Positions 51,343-60,503 of a stretch of 64,000 nt of DNA are shown here, piece after piece (position 1 is the first letter of the stretch; every line of letters starts with the position of its first letter). Source of the DNA: Sphingobacteriales bacterium (GTDB taxonomy: Bacteria; Bacteroidota; Bacteroidia; Chitinophagales; Chitinophagaceae). The DNA lies in NCBI GenBank assembly GCA_016200915.1, contig JACQDV010000055.1, positions 62,001-126,000 of the forward strand, written 5' to 3'. Made by a program: the position numbers and the translations under genes. The notes under the pieces were generated by a model. It ran no database searches and was not told where the DNA came from. It saw only the letters and a list, made by a program, of their open reading frames with translations.

Positions 51343-51444
51343 GGGCCATTTTACAACTATCCTATTTTATTACCGTAGTCCTGTATTTCTCTGTTAAACC
51401 CTTAACGGCAGCAGCCGATTATTTAACATTAAAACCACTTTGGT

Positions 51445-53190
51445 ATGAAACTTTTTACTCTCAAATTGAGGGCTACTACAATTTTGCTCTCACTTATGCT
51501 TATCTCTGCTGATGTTTTCAGTCAGAGTGTATCTTTAAATCCTTCTTCTGCACAAACTATTCTATCAGGAAGTTCAATTAGTTTTACAGCAACCAGGTCT
51601 GGTAGCTTTGCCGGGAGTGGCAGCTATACCTATACATGGGCTGTAACGGGAACATCCGGAGCTACAATTTCCGGATCAAACCCTCAAAACAGTAATAGTA
51701 CAACTAACACAAAAACTATTACATTTCCTGGCTCAGGAAATTATACAGTAACGGTAACAGTAAGCCGGAGCACATCTTCTGCAACTACTTCTACTTCTGT
51801 AACTGCATTAGTTCCCAACTTATATTCTGCTTCCGGCACCGGTACAATAAAAGCATGGAATGTAAACATAGTTACTGGGGCTGTTAATGCAGGGCCGGTT
51901 GATGTACAATCGCCCTCTGTTAATACCGCCGGCTTAGCCAAAAATAAAGCTACTGCTTCTGATCCTTCCGGATCATTATACTATATCGAAAATTCAAACT
52001 CCAGCAGTAATAATGGTATTGTAAATATTTACTCTGTTAAGCCTAATGGTACCAGCAACACTGCTGTGGGTACAATTGACATGAATGGGGCTGGTAATAA
52101 TACTGGTCTTGGTTTTGTAAGACTTGGTTTTGATGCCAGTGGTTATGGCTGGGTTGTAGCCGGAGATGGATCGAGCAATATTTATATAGCCAAATTTTTA
52201 GGAAATGGAGCAAGTGCTATAAGTAATGTAAATACATTCGGTAATGCTACTTTATCAGTAAGCGGGGGTAATGCTTCTGATTTCCAAAATGGCGACCTTG
52301 CTTTTACTGCAAATGGAACCATGTATATTCTGGCTAACATTACAAACGGTAGCACAGGAATTTATACTCTTAATTCTTCTATTACTCCAACTATCTTAAC
52401 TAAAAAATGGACTTTAGTTGACGCCAGTAATAATACTTTCTCAGGTTCTGTAAATGGTGTGGCTTTCACACAAAACGGTTCAATGCATATTTCTACCAGT
52501 AACGGTTTATATTTTATTGACCAGGCTACAGCCAATTTAGCCAGTGGTACCGTACAGGCTGCCTTAGTACAAAGTATTTCGGGTTTAACTGATCTTGCAT
52601 CTGATGCTACTCCTTCGCAATCATCATTGCCCGTTAAACTTTCAGGATTCAGCGCTTCTTTAAATAATGATGTGGTTACACTTAACTGGACTACGGATTT
52701 TGAAATTTCTTTTGATCATTATGAAATTGAAAGAAGTACTAATCCTTCAGCTTTTGCAAAAATTGGAAGTAAAGTTTCTAACCGTTTTTCTGGTCGCTCT
52801 GCTTACCAGTTTGAAGATAATTTATCTCAAAGCAGTGAAAATGTATTTTACTACAGACTTAAGATGGTTGATATTGATGGCCATTTTGAATACAGCAAAG
52901 TAATCAGTGTAAGAAGAGATTTAAAAAGTATTAAATCGGTAATTATCAGTCCTAACCCGGTGGCAAATGGAAATGCCACTGCTAAGATTGCAGTTGCAGA
53001 AAGAGGAACAATCAGTCTGAGGGTAATGGATGTAAGTGGCAGAGTGGTATTACAACAAACAAATACAGTAAACCAGGGATTAAACAGCATCTCTATTAAT
53101 AATGCTGACAAGCTTGCACCTGGCTTGTATTTATTACAAGTTTTAAACGGAAAAGAAATAAGCACGGCTAAGATTTCAGTAAACCGATAA
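51445..53190 (+). CDS. Secreted protein with PKD-like and T9SS type A sorting domains
   Basis: A 581-residue protein. The signal peptide (ATTILLSLMLISADVFS) is followed by a PKD-like immunoglobulin region (SYTYTWAVTGTSGATISGSNPQ), a Gly/Ser/Asn-rich beta-propeller-like middle and a C-terminal fibronectin-like segment (SLPVKLSGFSASLNNDVVTLNWTT) and T9SS type A sorting domain (VIISPNPVANGNATAKI ... LYLLQVLNGKEISTAKISVNR). It is secreted through the type IX system and probably anchored on the surface. The function is not known. Confidence 0.85.
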   Translation: MKLFTLKLRATTILLSLMLISADVFSQSVSLNPSSAQTILSGSSISFTATRSGSFAGSGSYTYTWAVTGTSGATISGSNPQNSNSTTNTKTITFPGSGNYTVTVTVSRSTSSATTSTSVTALVPNLYSASGTGTIKAWNVNIVTGAVNAGPVDVQSPSVNTAGLAKNKATASDPSGSLYYIENSNSSSNNGIVNIYSVKPNGTSNTAVGTIDMNGAGNNTGLGFVRLGFDASGYGWVVAGDGSSNIYIAKFLGNGASAISNVNTFGNATLSVSGGNASDFQNGDLAFTANGTMYILANITNGSTGIYTLNSSITPTILTKKWTLVDASNNTFSGSVNGVAFTQNGSMHISTSNGLYFIDQATANLASGTVQAALVQSISGLTDLASDATPSQSSLPVKLSGFSASLNNDVVTLNWTTDFEISFDHYEIERSTNPSAFAKIGSKVSNRFSGRSAYQFEDNLSQSSENVFYYRLKMVDIDGHFEYSKVISVRRDLKSIKSVIISPNPVANGNATAKIAVAERGTISLRVMDVSGRVVLQQTNTVNQGLNSISINNADKLAPGLYLLQVLNGKEISTAKISVNR

Positions 53191-53210
53191 TTACCAGAGT
53201 GAATGACAAA

Positions 53211-53248
53211 AACCCCCTTGGCTGTGGTTGCCAGGGGGTTATTTTTTT
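53211..53248 (+). terminator. Terminator after the T9SS protein
   Basis: AACCCCCTTGGC (53211-53222) pairs with GCCAGGGGGTT (53230-53240) with one bulge, followed by a T tract (53242-53248). Confidence 0.8.
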
Positions 53249-53285
53249 ATAGTTACTTTGTGCTGCTTATAATTAATGCTTGCAC

Positions 53286-53885
53286 ATGATTTACGAATTC
53301 AAAGGATTTAGGCCTGTAATTCACGAAACATCTTTTATTCATCCATTAGCTGCTGTTACTGGTAATGTTATCATTGGTAAAAATTGTTATATAGGGCCCG
53401 GCGCCGCCATTCGTGGTGACTGGGGGCAAATTATTGTTGAAGATGGATGTAATGTTCAGGAAAACTGTACCATACACATGTTTCCGGGTGTAACGGTGTT
53501 GTTGAAAGAAGGAGCACATATTGGTCATGGAGCAGTAATACATGGCGCAACAATTGGAAAAAATTGTTTAATAGGTATGAATAGTATAGTGATGGATAAT
53601 GTTGTATTAGAAGATGAATGTATTGTTGGTGCATTGAGTTTTATTAAAGCAGATGAAAAGTTTGAACGCAGAATTTTGATCGTTGGTAATCCTGCCAAAA
53701 AGATAAAAGAAGTAAGTGATGAAATGATTCAATGGAAAACAGACGGCACCAAACTTTATCAGCAATTGCCTAAAGAAATGTTCGAAAGCTGGTCAGCCTG
53801 TGAACCTTTGAGAGAAGTAGATACGGATCTTCCGCAACAGGAGCAAATATATAATACATGGAAAAGAAACCCGTCTGAATCCTGA
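53286..53885 (+). CDS. paaY: PaaY-like hexapeptide-repeat (gamma carbonic anhydrase fold) protein
   Basis: The ATG at 53286 is chosen over a TTG at 53280. The 199-residue product is a left-handed beta-helix of hexapeptide repeats (VTGNVIIGKNCYIGPGAAIRGDWGQIIVEDGCNVQENCTIHMFPG) with three metal-ligand His positions (HMFPG, HIGHGAVIHG). PaaY proteins hydrolyse certain CoA thioesters in the phenylacetate pathway. The C-terminus (WSACEPLREVDTDLPQQEQ) fits this branch. The gene is separated from the main paa group by the T9SS gene. Confidence 0.88.
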   Translation: MIYEFKGFRPVIHETSFIHPLAAVTGNVIIGKNCYIGPGAAIRGDWGQIIVEDGCNVQENCTIHMFPGVTVLLKEGAHIGHGAVIHGATIGKNCLIGMNSIVMDNVVLEDECIVGALSFIKADEKFERRILIVGNPAKKIKEVSDEMIQWKTDGTKLYQQLPKEMFESWSACEPLREVDTDLPQQEQIYNTWKRNPSES

Positions 53886-53987
53886 CAAAGGAAGGAGTCT
53901 GGCGGTTATTGAGAGAAATTTTATTACTATGTACGCATCAAATGCTCAATAAAATGCTGAATGATGAATTGTATAAACTTTAGATTT

Positions 53988-54070
53988 GATGGGACGCTGA
54001 TTGATTATGATAATTAAGATGTGCGCAGATTAATCATACCTAATCATAAAAATCTGCGTAGTCTGTGTTC
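53988..54070. repeat. Inverted repeat in the 347-bp gap between paaY and the GH3 gene
   Basis: CGCAGATT (54024-54031) and AATCTGCG (54051-54058) are perfect inverted copies inside AT-rich heptad-like sequence. The gap 53886-54232 contains no gene. A GAAGTGTGTGACAC block at about 54099 resembles a block at 8008 in the other intergenic gap. Confidence 0.5.
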
Positions 54071-54195
54071 TATTCTGCTCAATTTCTTTTTGAACTATGA
54101 AGTGTGTGACACAAGCGGCGATGCTCATAGCGGCAACAGCCGGTAACAAAATATTTCATTTGATCTAATACGTGATATTTTCCCTAATTTCATTG

Positions 54196-54203
54196 TACGT
54201 TTG
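54196..54203 (+). promoter_or_regulatory. Candidate -7 promoter element of the GH3 gene
   Basis: TACGTTTG is an exact match to TAnnTTTG, 29 bp upstream of the start codon. The nearest TTTG upstream is 33 bp away, so the -33 element is uncertain. Confidence 0.4.
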
Positions 54204-54232
54204 CAAACAGCCAATTGAATTAAGACCCCAGC

Positions 54233-55759
54233 ATGTCATTAATCGAATTTCATTTACCCAAAACGATTGCCAAGGCTTTAAATCTTCCTGCCAACTCTCC
54301 CAAACGGCAGCAGATAAAAGTTTTGAAGAAATTATTACGCAAAGCAAGATTTACAGAATTTGGTCAGACTTATAAGTTCGATGAAATATTATTAAGCCGT
54401 CACGCCGGTAAAAAGTTCCAGGAATTAGTTCCTGCTTCCGACTATAATAAAATTTATAATGAATGGTGGCATAAGGCGCTTGATGGCATTCCGGATGTGT
54501 GCTGGCCTGGTAAGATAAAATACTTTGCATTAAGCTCCGGTACTTCTGAGGCAGCCAGCAAATATATTCCCATTACAAATGATCTGCTTAAAGGCAATCG
54601 TATTGTGATGGTAAAACAATTGTTCTCTCTTCGTAATTATGAAAATATTCCTGTAAGAAATATTGGTAAAGGCTGGTTGATGCTGGGTGGCAGTACCGAT
54701 CTGCAAAAGGGTCCGGGTTATTATGCGGGTGATTTAAGCGGCATCACTGCTAAAAAAGTTCCTTTCTGGTTCTCCCCTTTTTATAAACCGGGTAAAGCCA
54801 TTGCAAAAACCAAAGACTGGAATAAAAAATTAGAAACAATTGTTGAAGAAGCTCCTAACTGGGATATAAGTTTTGTTGTAGGTGTACCTGCATGGATACA
54901 GATGTGCATGGAAATGATCATTCAGCGATATAACCTGAAGACGATTCATGATATATGGCCGAATCTTTCCTTTTTTGTACATGGTGGTGTTTCTTTTGAA
55001 CCTTATAAAAAAGGGTTTGAAAAATTATTAGCACATCCGTTAACTTATATTGAAACATACCTTGCTTCCGAAGGTTTTCTTGCTTACCAGGATCGTCAGT
55101 ATGCAGAGGGTATGAAACTGGTAACAAACGAGCATATCTTTTTTGAATTTGTTCTGTTTGATGATAAGAACTTTGATGCTGATGGTAATCTTACTCCCAA
55201 TGCAGAATCATTAATGATACATGAAGTAGAAGAAGGAAAAGATTATGCTATTCTATTAAGCTCTACTGCCGGAGCCTGGCGTTATCTTATTGGTGATACC
55301 GTTCGTTTTACTGATAAAGATAAATGTGAGATCATCATTACCGGCCGTACTAAACATTTTTTGAGCTTAGTAGGCGAGCACCTGAGTGTTGACAATATGA
55401 ATAAAGCCCTGCAAATGGCAAGCGAAGAAATGAATGTATGTGTTCCGGAATTTACGGTTGCAGGCATTCCTTATAATAATTTTTTTGCGCATCACTGGTA
55501 TGTTGCCAGCGATGATCACATAGATAAAGATCTGTTGCGTAAAAAAATTGACGATCATCTTAAAGCATTAAATGATGATTATGCAACGGAACGTGGCAGT
55601 GCATTAAAAGAGGTTTTTTTAGATGTGTTACCAGAAAAAGATTTTATGGAGTTTATGCGGTTAAAGGGAAAGGTTGGTGGACAACATAAGTTTCCCAGGG
55701 TAATGAAAGGTGCTATGCTTACCGACTGGCAAAAATTTATTTCCACAGGTACCTTATAA
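54233..55759 (+). CDS. GH3 auxin-responsive promoter family protein
   Basis: A 508-residue protein of the GH3 acyl-acid-amido synthetase family: YFALSSGTSEAASKYIPIT (adenylate-binding P-loop-like motif), YLASEGFLAYQD, the central EGKDYAILLSSTAGAWRYLIGDTVRF and the C-terminal GRTKHFLSLVGEHLSVDNM. In plants such enzymes conjugate auxins and related acids to amino acids; the bacterial role is unknown. The location beside phenylacetate genes is suggestive only. It ends with a clear terminator. Confidence 0.9.
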   Translation: MSLIEFHLPKTIAKALNLPANSPKRQQIKVLKKLLRKARFTEFGQTYKFDEILLSRHAGKKFQELVPASDYNKIYNEWWHKALDGIPDVCWPGKIKYFALSSGTSEAASKYIPITNDLLKGNRIVMVKQLFSLRNYENIPVRNIGKGWLMLGGSTDLQKGPGYYAGDLSGITAKKVPFWFSPFYKPGKAIAKTKDWNKKLETIVEEAPNWDISFVVGVPAWIQMCMEMIIQRYNLKTIHDIWPNLSFFVHGGVSFEPYKKGFEKLLAHPLTYIETYLASEGFLAYQDRQYAEGMKLVTNEHIFFEFVLFDDKNFDADGNLTPNAESLMIHEVEEGKDYAILLSSTAGAWRYLIGDTVRFTDKDKCEIIITGRTKHFLSLVGEHLSVDNMNKALQMASEEMNVCVPEFTVAGIPYNNFFAHHWYVASDDHIDKDLLRKKIDDHLKALNDDYATERGSALKEVFLDVLPEKDFMEFMRLKGKVGGQHKFPRVMKGAMLTDWQKFISTGTL

Positions 55760-55775
55760 TAACCCATAAATCCGG

Positions 55776-55811
55776 CCGCCGTTCTGTTATTACAGGATGG
55801 CGGTTTTTTTA
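55776..55811 (+). terminator. Terminator of the GH3 gene
   Basis: CCGCCGTTCTGT (55776-55787) pairs with ACAGGATGGCGG (55792-55803) through two wobble pairs, then seven T residues. The wobbles favour the plus-strand direction. Confidence 0.85.
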
Positions 55812-55840
55812 TTGGTCAGCACCAAAGGTCAGACCAATAA
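55809..55840. repeat. Heptad inverted repeat downstream of the GH3 gene
   Basis: ATTGGTC (55811-55817) and GACCAAT (55832-55838) are perfect inverted copies, with AGCACCA and AAGGTCA heptads between them. The outer arms are shared with the repeat at 48971-49025. Confidence 0.7.
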
Positions 55841-55851
55841 AATATTAATGA

Positions 55852-55882
55852 TTTGAAATTGAACAAGTGTTTCCTATTTTTA
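55852..55882 (+). promoter_or_regulatory. Candidate promoter of the LysE gene
   Basis: TTTG (55852-55855) is followed after 19 bp by TATTTTTA (55875-55882), one base from TAnnTTTG. The gene starts at 55901. Confidence 0.5.
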
Positions 55883-55900
55883 GCATCGTAAAACGATTCA

Positions 55901-56536
55901 ATGGCCGAAGCGTTATGGAGAGGTATATTATTGGGATTGCTGCTGAGTATATCAGTAGGGCCGGTTTTATTTTCTGTTATTAAACAAAGTTTAAATAACG
56001 GTCATAGTGGTGGCCTGGCTTTTGTATTTGGCGTTTCTGCCAGTGATATTACATTAGTAACCGCCAGTAACTTTTTTACCGAATTATTCCGCAACATATC
56101 TGAACACAAACAGGTAATTGGCATTATTGGAAGTTTGTTTTTAATGGCAGTGGGTGTTTATTTCTTATTCTTTAAAAAAGTTACCGTTAATACAGAAGGA
56201 CAAATGATCTACACAAAAAAAAGAAGTGATTATGCCAAAATTTTTCTTTCCGGTTTTTTCATGAATGCATTTAATCCTGCTGTTATTATTTTCTGGCTTA
56301 CTACCAGTACTACTTTTATTACTTACTCATTGTGGTACCGTTTTATCATTTTTACCACCTGCTTAGGTATTGTGCTGGCAGGTGATATTACTAAAGTAAT
56401 GCTGGCGGGAAAGATCCGTAATAAACTTACTCCGCATAATATTCATGTATTAAACCGTGTTAACGGGCTTATCTTAATTGTATTTGGTGTAGTGTTAATA
56501 TGGGGATTGATTTTTTACAGTAATAAACTGGGTTGA
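55901..56536 (+). CDS. LysE family translocator
   Basis: A 211-residue membrane protein with six hydrophobic helices, beginning GILLGLLLSISVGPVLFSVI, which is the LysE/RhtB family signature. The middle carries a long charged segment and the later GFFMNAFNPAVIIFWL motif. LysE proteins export amino acids or related compounds. It is preceded by a candidate promoter and followed by mtgA 26 bp downstream. The transported compound is unknown. Confidence 0.87.
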   Translation: MAEALWRGILLGLLLSISVGPVLFSVIKQSLNNGHSGGLAFVFGVSASDITLVTASNFFTELFRNISEHKQVIGIIGSLFLMAVGVYFLFFKKVTVNTEGQMIYTKKRSDYAKIFLSGFFMNAFNPAVIIFWLTTSTTFITYSLWYRFIIFTTCLGIVLAGDITKVMLAGKIRNKLTPHNIHVLNRVNGLILIVFGVVLIWGLIFYSNKLG

Positions 56537-56561
56537 TCACCGTTAATTATCTTGCATATCT

Positions 56562-57335
56562 ATGGCATCAACTGAAAAAAAGAAACCAACCAAAAAATCC
56601 GGTAAACTATCCCGCATCTGGCGCATCATCAAACGCACTTTTCTCATTTTATTTATAGCACAGTTTGTTTACATAATTTTATTAAAATGGATTGATCCTC
56701 CCATTACCATAACCCAGCTGCTAAGTTTAGTTACAGGTGATGGGCTGAAGAGAGATTATGTAAATATTGAAAACATGTCCAGCGATGCCCGGTTGTCAGT
56801 AATGGCAGCAGAGGACCAGTTATTTCCTGATCATAGTGGGTTTGACTGGAAGAGCATTGAAAAAGCTATGGAATACAACAAGCGAAAACCTAATCGTGTA
56901 AGAGGAGCTTCCACCATTTCACAACAAACAGCCAAGAATGTTTTTTTGTGGCAGGGCAGTGGCTGGACAAAATATTTTCGTAAGGGTTTGGAAATTTATT
57001 TTACCAAAATGATTGAATGGATTTGGGGAAAGAAAAGAATTTTAGAAGTGTATTTGAATGTAGCTGAAATGGGTAAAGGTATTTATGGGATGGAAGCTGC
57101 AGCCCAAGCTTATTTTAATAAACCGGCAAAAAATTTATCCCGTGCAGAAGCAGCGATGATTGCTTCCTGTTTACCTAATCCTGTTCGGTTTCCTGTAAAA
57201 CCGATGAGCGGATTTGTTGCTAAACGCTATCCATGGGTAATACAGCAAATGAATAATCTTGATAGTGATCCGGATATACAGGCATTGATCTATGATAAAA
57301 AAGAAATGAAGGCTGATGCTAAAAACTGGAAATAA
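56562..57335 (+). CDS. mtgA: Monofunctional biosynthetic peptidoglycan transglycosylase
   Basis: A 257-residue protein with one N-terminal membrane helix (about residues 27-44) and the glycosyltransferase 51 domain: VMAAEDQLFPDHSGFDW (catalytic Glu), RGASTISQQTAKNVFLW and RILEVYLNVAEMGKGIYGMEAAAQAYF. It polymerises lipid II into glycan strands. The transpeptidase domain is absent. It is 26 bp after the LysE gene. Confidence 0.93.
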   Translation: MASTEKKKPTKKSGKLSRIWRIIKRTFLILFIAQFVYIILLKWIDPPITITQLLSLVTGDGLKRDYVNIENMSSDARLSVMAAEDQLFPDHSGFDWKSIEKAMEYNKRKPNRVRGASTISQQTAKNVFLWQGSGWTKYFRKGLEIYFTKMIEWIWGKKRILEVYLNVAEMGKGIYGMEAAAQAYFNKPAKNLSRAEAAMIASCLPNPVRFPVKPMSGFVAKRYPWVIQQMNNLDSDPDIQALIYDKKEMKADAKNWK

Positions 57336-57475
57336 ATTTATTCACGCCATTCGTATAATCTAATTGAATTTCAGGTTCTGTTGAAACAATAATTTTAGCC
57401 ATGCATTTATCTTCATGCTAATAAATGATCAACGCCATTGTATGTACCTAAACTCTCTGTATTTTACAAATTAAG

Positions 57476-58069
57476 TTAGCCTTCACTGGCAGGCGGTGTA
57501 CTATTATCCTTGTTAACAGATGTTGCAGCAGCAAGTTTATAATACTCTTTATCCTTTACTTTACCAATACTTACCAGTAATAAATATACTGCGGCAATAA
57601 AGCTTATATAAACACCAAGAGAAAGGACATCAAATACTCCCGGAGCCATATCATTCATTCTGCTGGCAGCCTTGGCAAATTCCTGGCTTATTTGATCATT
57701 ACCATACATGTCCTTCGATAAATCAGGAGTTTCTGGTTTCATTTTAAAATACAAACCCACTACACCAATCAACAGAAACAACGCCGGAACAATATGGGCT
57801 GGCTTATAATACTTATCAAATTTTTTATTACCAGTAACATTTTGATAAAGAATAATAGCGCCACATAATGGAACTATAATCACCAATACCATAAATAAAC
57901 GGCCAAGGCCACCAATAAACGCTCCCATCATTCCCGGAGAGATGCCATTGGTAGTAATAGAAAACCCCGACCAGGATATTGTTCCCAGGGCTGATACCCA
58001 TGGAAAAAAATAAGCGATAATGAGTAATACAGCGGCAATGTTTACGCCTGTAAATTTAAAATTTGACAT
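57476..58069 (-). CDS. Hypothetical membrane protein
   Basis: A 197-residue protein with four hydrophobic helices (VNIAAVLLIIAYFFPWV; FMVLVIIVPLCGAIILY; IVPALFLLIGVVGLYF; VLSLGVYISFIAAVYLLLV) and a soluble loop before the last helix (residues 110-140). The C-terminal tail is short and hydrophilic. The family is not recognised and no neighbours give a clue. It is encoded opposite to mtgA and the AAA ATPase. Confidence 0.75.
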   Translation of the reverse strand: MSNFKFTGVNIAAVLLIIAYFFPWVSALGTISWSGFSITTNGISPGMMGAFIGGLGRLFMVLVIIVPLCGAIILYQNVTGNKKFDKYYKPAHIVPALFLLIGVVGLYFKMKPETPDLSKDMYGNDQISQEFAKAASRMNDMAPGVFDVLSLGVYISFIAAVYLLLVSIGKVKDKEYYKLAAATSVNKDNSTPPASEG

Positions 58070-58274
58070 ATCGGTTGGTTTTATTTTGAAAAAAAGAAAT
58101 TGCTTTTTAATGAATAGCTCAAAAAAAATTTGCTGTCAGATAGTTTTCAAAATGAACAGAAATGAAGCAACAGTATCTACTTTTTTTCATTGGGGAACCG
58201 AATGATTGGTCTTCATTTAAGCGTAGTAGTTATAAAGCTATATGTTTAGCAGTAAAAAACAAAACAATATTTTT

Positions 58275-58898
58275 TTACAGGAATTTCTCTCCGTTTGTGC
58301 TTTGTATAGCATTTATTGCCTTCTCTAATCTCTCTTCATAAGAACCGCTTATCTCCACCCAAGAAGTTGATTGATTAACTAATAAATCTTTATAGATATG
58401 AAATAACTGTTGTCTTCTTTCCAAATCGGGATACTCTCTTAACTCATCTTTTACCCAGGGAACATCGGTATTACACAAAAGATAGAGATCATACTTACGT
58501 TCAGCTATCTGTTTCAATATCCAGTTATGACATTTATCAAATACAAACTCACACCATACTTTCATTACATACATATCCGTGTCAATGAAGAGGAGTGGTG
58601 AGTGGTGAGTAGTGAGTTCCGGGTTCTGGGTTCTTAGTTCTGAGTTATTGTCCATTGCCCGTTGCCCATTGCCCATTGCCCATTCACCATTCACCATTGC
58701 AGAATATTCTTCTTCCATTGCCAGCTGGCCTTTTGCGATACTCAGCAAATCATCAAATGAATAATCTGTTCCGTTAGTGAGTAAATATTCCCGGGCAAAC
58801 TCAGGGCACCACATGGTATTATAATGCTGTGCTAATAATTCGCACAACGTACTTTTGCCGGTTGATTCTGGTCCTATAATAACTATTTTCTTAAGCAT
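58275..58898 (-). CDS. AAA family ATPase, NadR-like nucleoside kinase domain, with an in-frame repeat insert
   Basis: A 207-residue P-loop protein. GPESTGKST (9-17) is Walker A, and WCPEFAREYL and LLFIDTDMYVMKVWCEFVF follow the NadR/ribosylnicotinamide kinase-like pattern. Residues 68-102 (VNGEWAMGNG ... HHSPL) do not belong to the family and are encoded by fifteen heptad units at 58593-58697. Without them the protein is about 172 residues, the usual size of this domain. Function in NAD metabolism is inferred. Confidence 0.87.
   Translation of the reverse strand: MLKKIVIIGPESTGKSTLCELLAQHYNTMWCPEFAREYLLTNGTDYSFDDLLSIAKGQLAMEEEYSAMVNGEWAMGNGQRAMDNNSELRTQNPELTTHHSPLLFIDTDMYVMKVWCEFVFDKCHNWILKQIAERKYDLYLLCNTDVPWVKDELREYPDLERRQQLFHIYKDLLVNQSTSWVEISGSYEERLEKAINAIQSTNGEKFL
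58593..58697. repeat. Fifteen heptad units inside the AAA ATPase gene
   Basis: Units run without phase slip: GAGTGGT, GAGTGGT, GAGTAGT, GAGTTCC, GGGTTCT (twice), TAGTTCT, GAGTTAT, TGTCCAT, TGCCCGT, TGCCCAT (three), TCACCAT (twice). The total of 105 bp is 35 codons, so the reading frame is kept. It is an in-frame insertion between catalytic segments. Confidence 0.9.
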
Positions 58899-59056
58899 GT
58901 AAGAACGGGCAAGAATACAATTTTATCTTTCATTTTACAACAAACACCTTACTTAATATTATAAAATCTTAAAACAACCGGATGTGATTTTGGTTGATAA
59001 AACGTACCATTTTGCATCGTAAAAAAATATTAGATTGCGACAGAAAGTAAACTATA

Positions 59057-59698
59057 ATGACCAATTTTATTCCCATTTTTCCATTGTCACTCGTAGTATA
59101 TCCGGGTGAAAATTTAAACCTTCACATTTTTGAACCAAGGTATAAGCAGTTAATAAAAGAATGTGTTGATTTGAAAAAAGCATTTGGTATTCCTGCCGTA
59201 ATAAAAAACGATGTAGCAGAATTAGGCACTTTGGTTGAAGTAACTGAAATATCCAATGCATATGAAGATGGAAAGATGGATATTAAAACAAAAGGTATCC
59301 GGGTGTTTCGCATACTGGAAGTAATAAAAGAAGTTCCTGATAAACTATACAGTGGTGCTATTGTCAACTATCCTGATAACAGTGAAAGAGGTAGCCGGGA
59401 AATGATGCAAAAAATAATGAAAGGCATCAGCGAATTGCATACACTACTAAAAGTAACAAAGGAGTTTAAAAAGCCACCGGAAGAACTAAGCAGTTACGAT
59501 GTAGCACATCATATTGGTCTTTCATTAGAAGAAGAATACGAAATACTCAGCATTATGACCGAACTGCAGCGGCAGGAATATCTCAAGCGTCATATCAACA
59601 AAGTATTACCGCTATTAACAGAAATGGAAAATATGAAAGAAAAGATCAAATTAAATGGTCATTTCAAAAATCTTTCTTCCTTTGATTTTAATGGTTAA
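59057..59698 (+). CDS. LON substrate-binding (N-terminal) domain protein
   Basis: A 213-residue protein. The N-terminal IPIFPLSLVVYPGENLNLHIFEPRYKQLI is the LON N-terminal domain signature, followed by a helical C-terminal part (LQRQEYLKRHINKVLPLLTEMENMKEKIKL). It has no protease domain, so it is a stand-alone LON-like domain of unknown function. It begins near a possible promoter and is followed by coaX. Confidence 0.88.
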   Translation: MTNFIPIFPLSLVVYPGENLNLHIFEPRYKQLIKECVDLKKAFGIPAVIKNDVAELGTLVEVTEISNAYEDGKMDIKTKGIRVFRILEVIKEVPDKLYSGAIVNYPDNSERGSREMMQKIMKGISELHTLLKVTKEFKKPPEELSSYDVAHHIGLSLEEEYEILSIMTELQRQEYLKRHINKVLPLLTEMENMKEKIKLNGHFKNLSSFDFNG

Positions 59699-59777
59699 AG
59701 TCGCTTCAAATTTGCAATCGTTTAAATTTCACTAAGCCGGAATTAAATGCAATATTTGCCGCTGTTTTATACCACAC

Positions 59778-60503
59778 ATGATCACACTCTGTTTTGATTT
59801 TGGAAATACAAGACTTAAATGCGCTGTGTTTAACGGGGCGGCATTACAGGAGATTATTGTGCTGGAAAATAATAGTATTGAAACCATTCAGCAACTGTTG
59901 AATCAATATCAGCCCCAAAAATCTATCCTATCCTCTGTTATTAATCATAACGAAGCAATTGAGCCAATACTGGCATCGGCTACAAAATTTCATAAGCTGT
60001 CACACCTAACTAAACTGCCCGTTACTTCTCCTGTTGGTAAACCAGATACTATTGGAGCTGACCGGTTGGCATTAGCAGTAGCGGCAGTACATTTTTACCC
60101 GGGAAAAAACAACTTGGTGATTGGTATCGGCACGGCCATCACTTATAATTTCATCAATAAATACAACCAGTTTTTAGGAGGCGGTATTTCTCCGGGTATG
60201 GAGATGCGTTTTAAATCTCTACAAACATTTACCGCTAAACTTCCGCTGGTTAAAAAAGACTGGAATTTTCCCTTACTGGGCTATGATACACGAACTAATA
60301 TCCTTAGCGGGGTATTATTAGGCATGGCTAAGGAAATTGATGGAATGGTAGATGAATACAAGGAGAAATATGGCAACTTTAACGCTGTTTTAACCGGGGG
60401 CGATACCCCTCATTTTGCCCCTCTGCTGAAAAACCAGATATTTGCGGACTCTGAATTTTTATTTAAAGGATTATATGCGATTAGTGAGTATAACAATGCT
60501 TAA
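59778..60503 (+). CDS. coaX: Type III pantothenate kinase
   Basis: A 241-residue protein of the ASKHA fold. The N-terminal LCFDFGNTRLKCAVF is the phosphate-binding loop, with the KPDTIGADRLALAVAA (catalytic Asp) and IGIGTAITYNF (second phosphate motif) segments of CoaX. It phosphorylates pantothenate, the first step of coenzyme A synthesis. The stop overlaps the start of the following outer-membrane protein gene by 8 bp, so the two are translationally coupled. Confidence 0.92.
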   Translation: MITLCFDFGNTRLKCAVFNGAALQEIIVLENNSIETIQQLLNQYQPQKSILSSVINHNEAIEPILASATKFHKLSHLTKLPVTSPVGKPDTIGADRLALAVAAVHFYPGKNNLVIGIGTAITYNFINKYNQFLGGGISPGMEMRFKSLQTFTAKLPLVKKDWNFPLLGYDTRTNILSGVLLGMAKEIDGMVDEYKEKYGNFNAVLTGGDTPHFAPLLKNQIFADSEFLFKGLYAISEYNNA

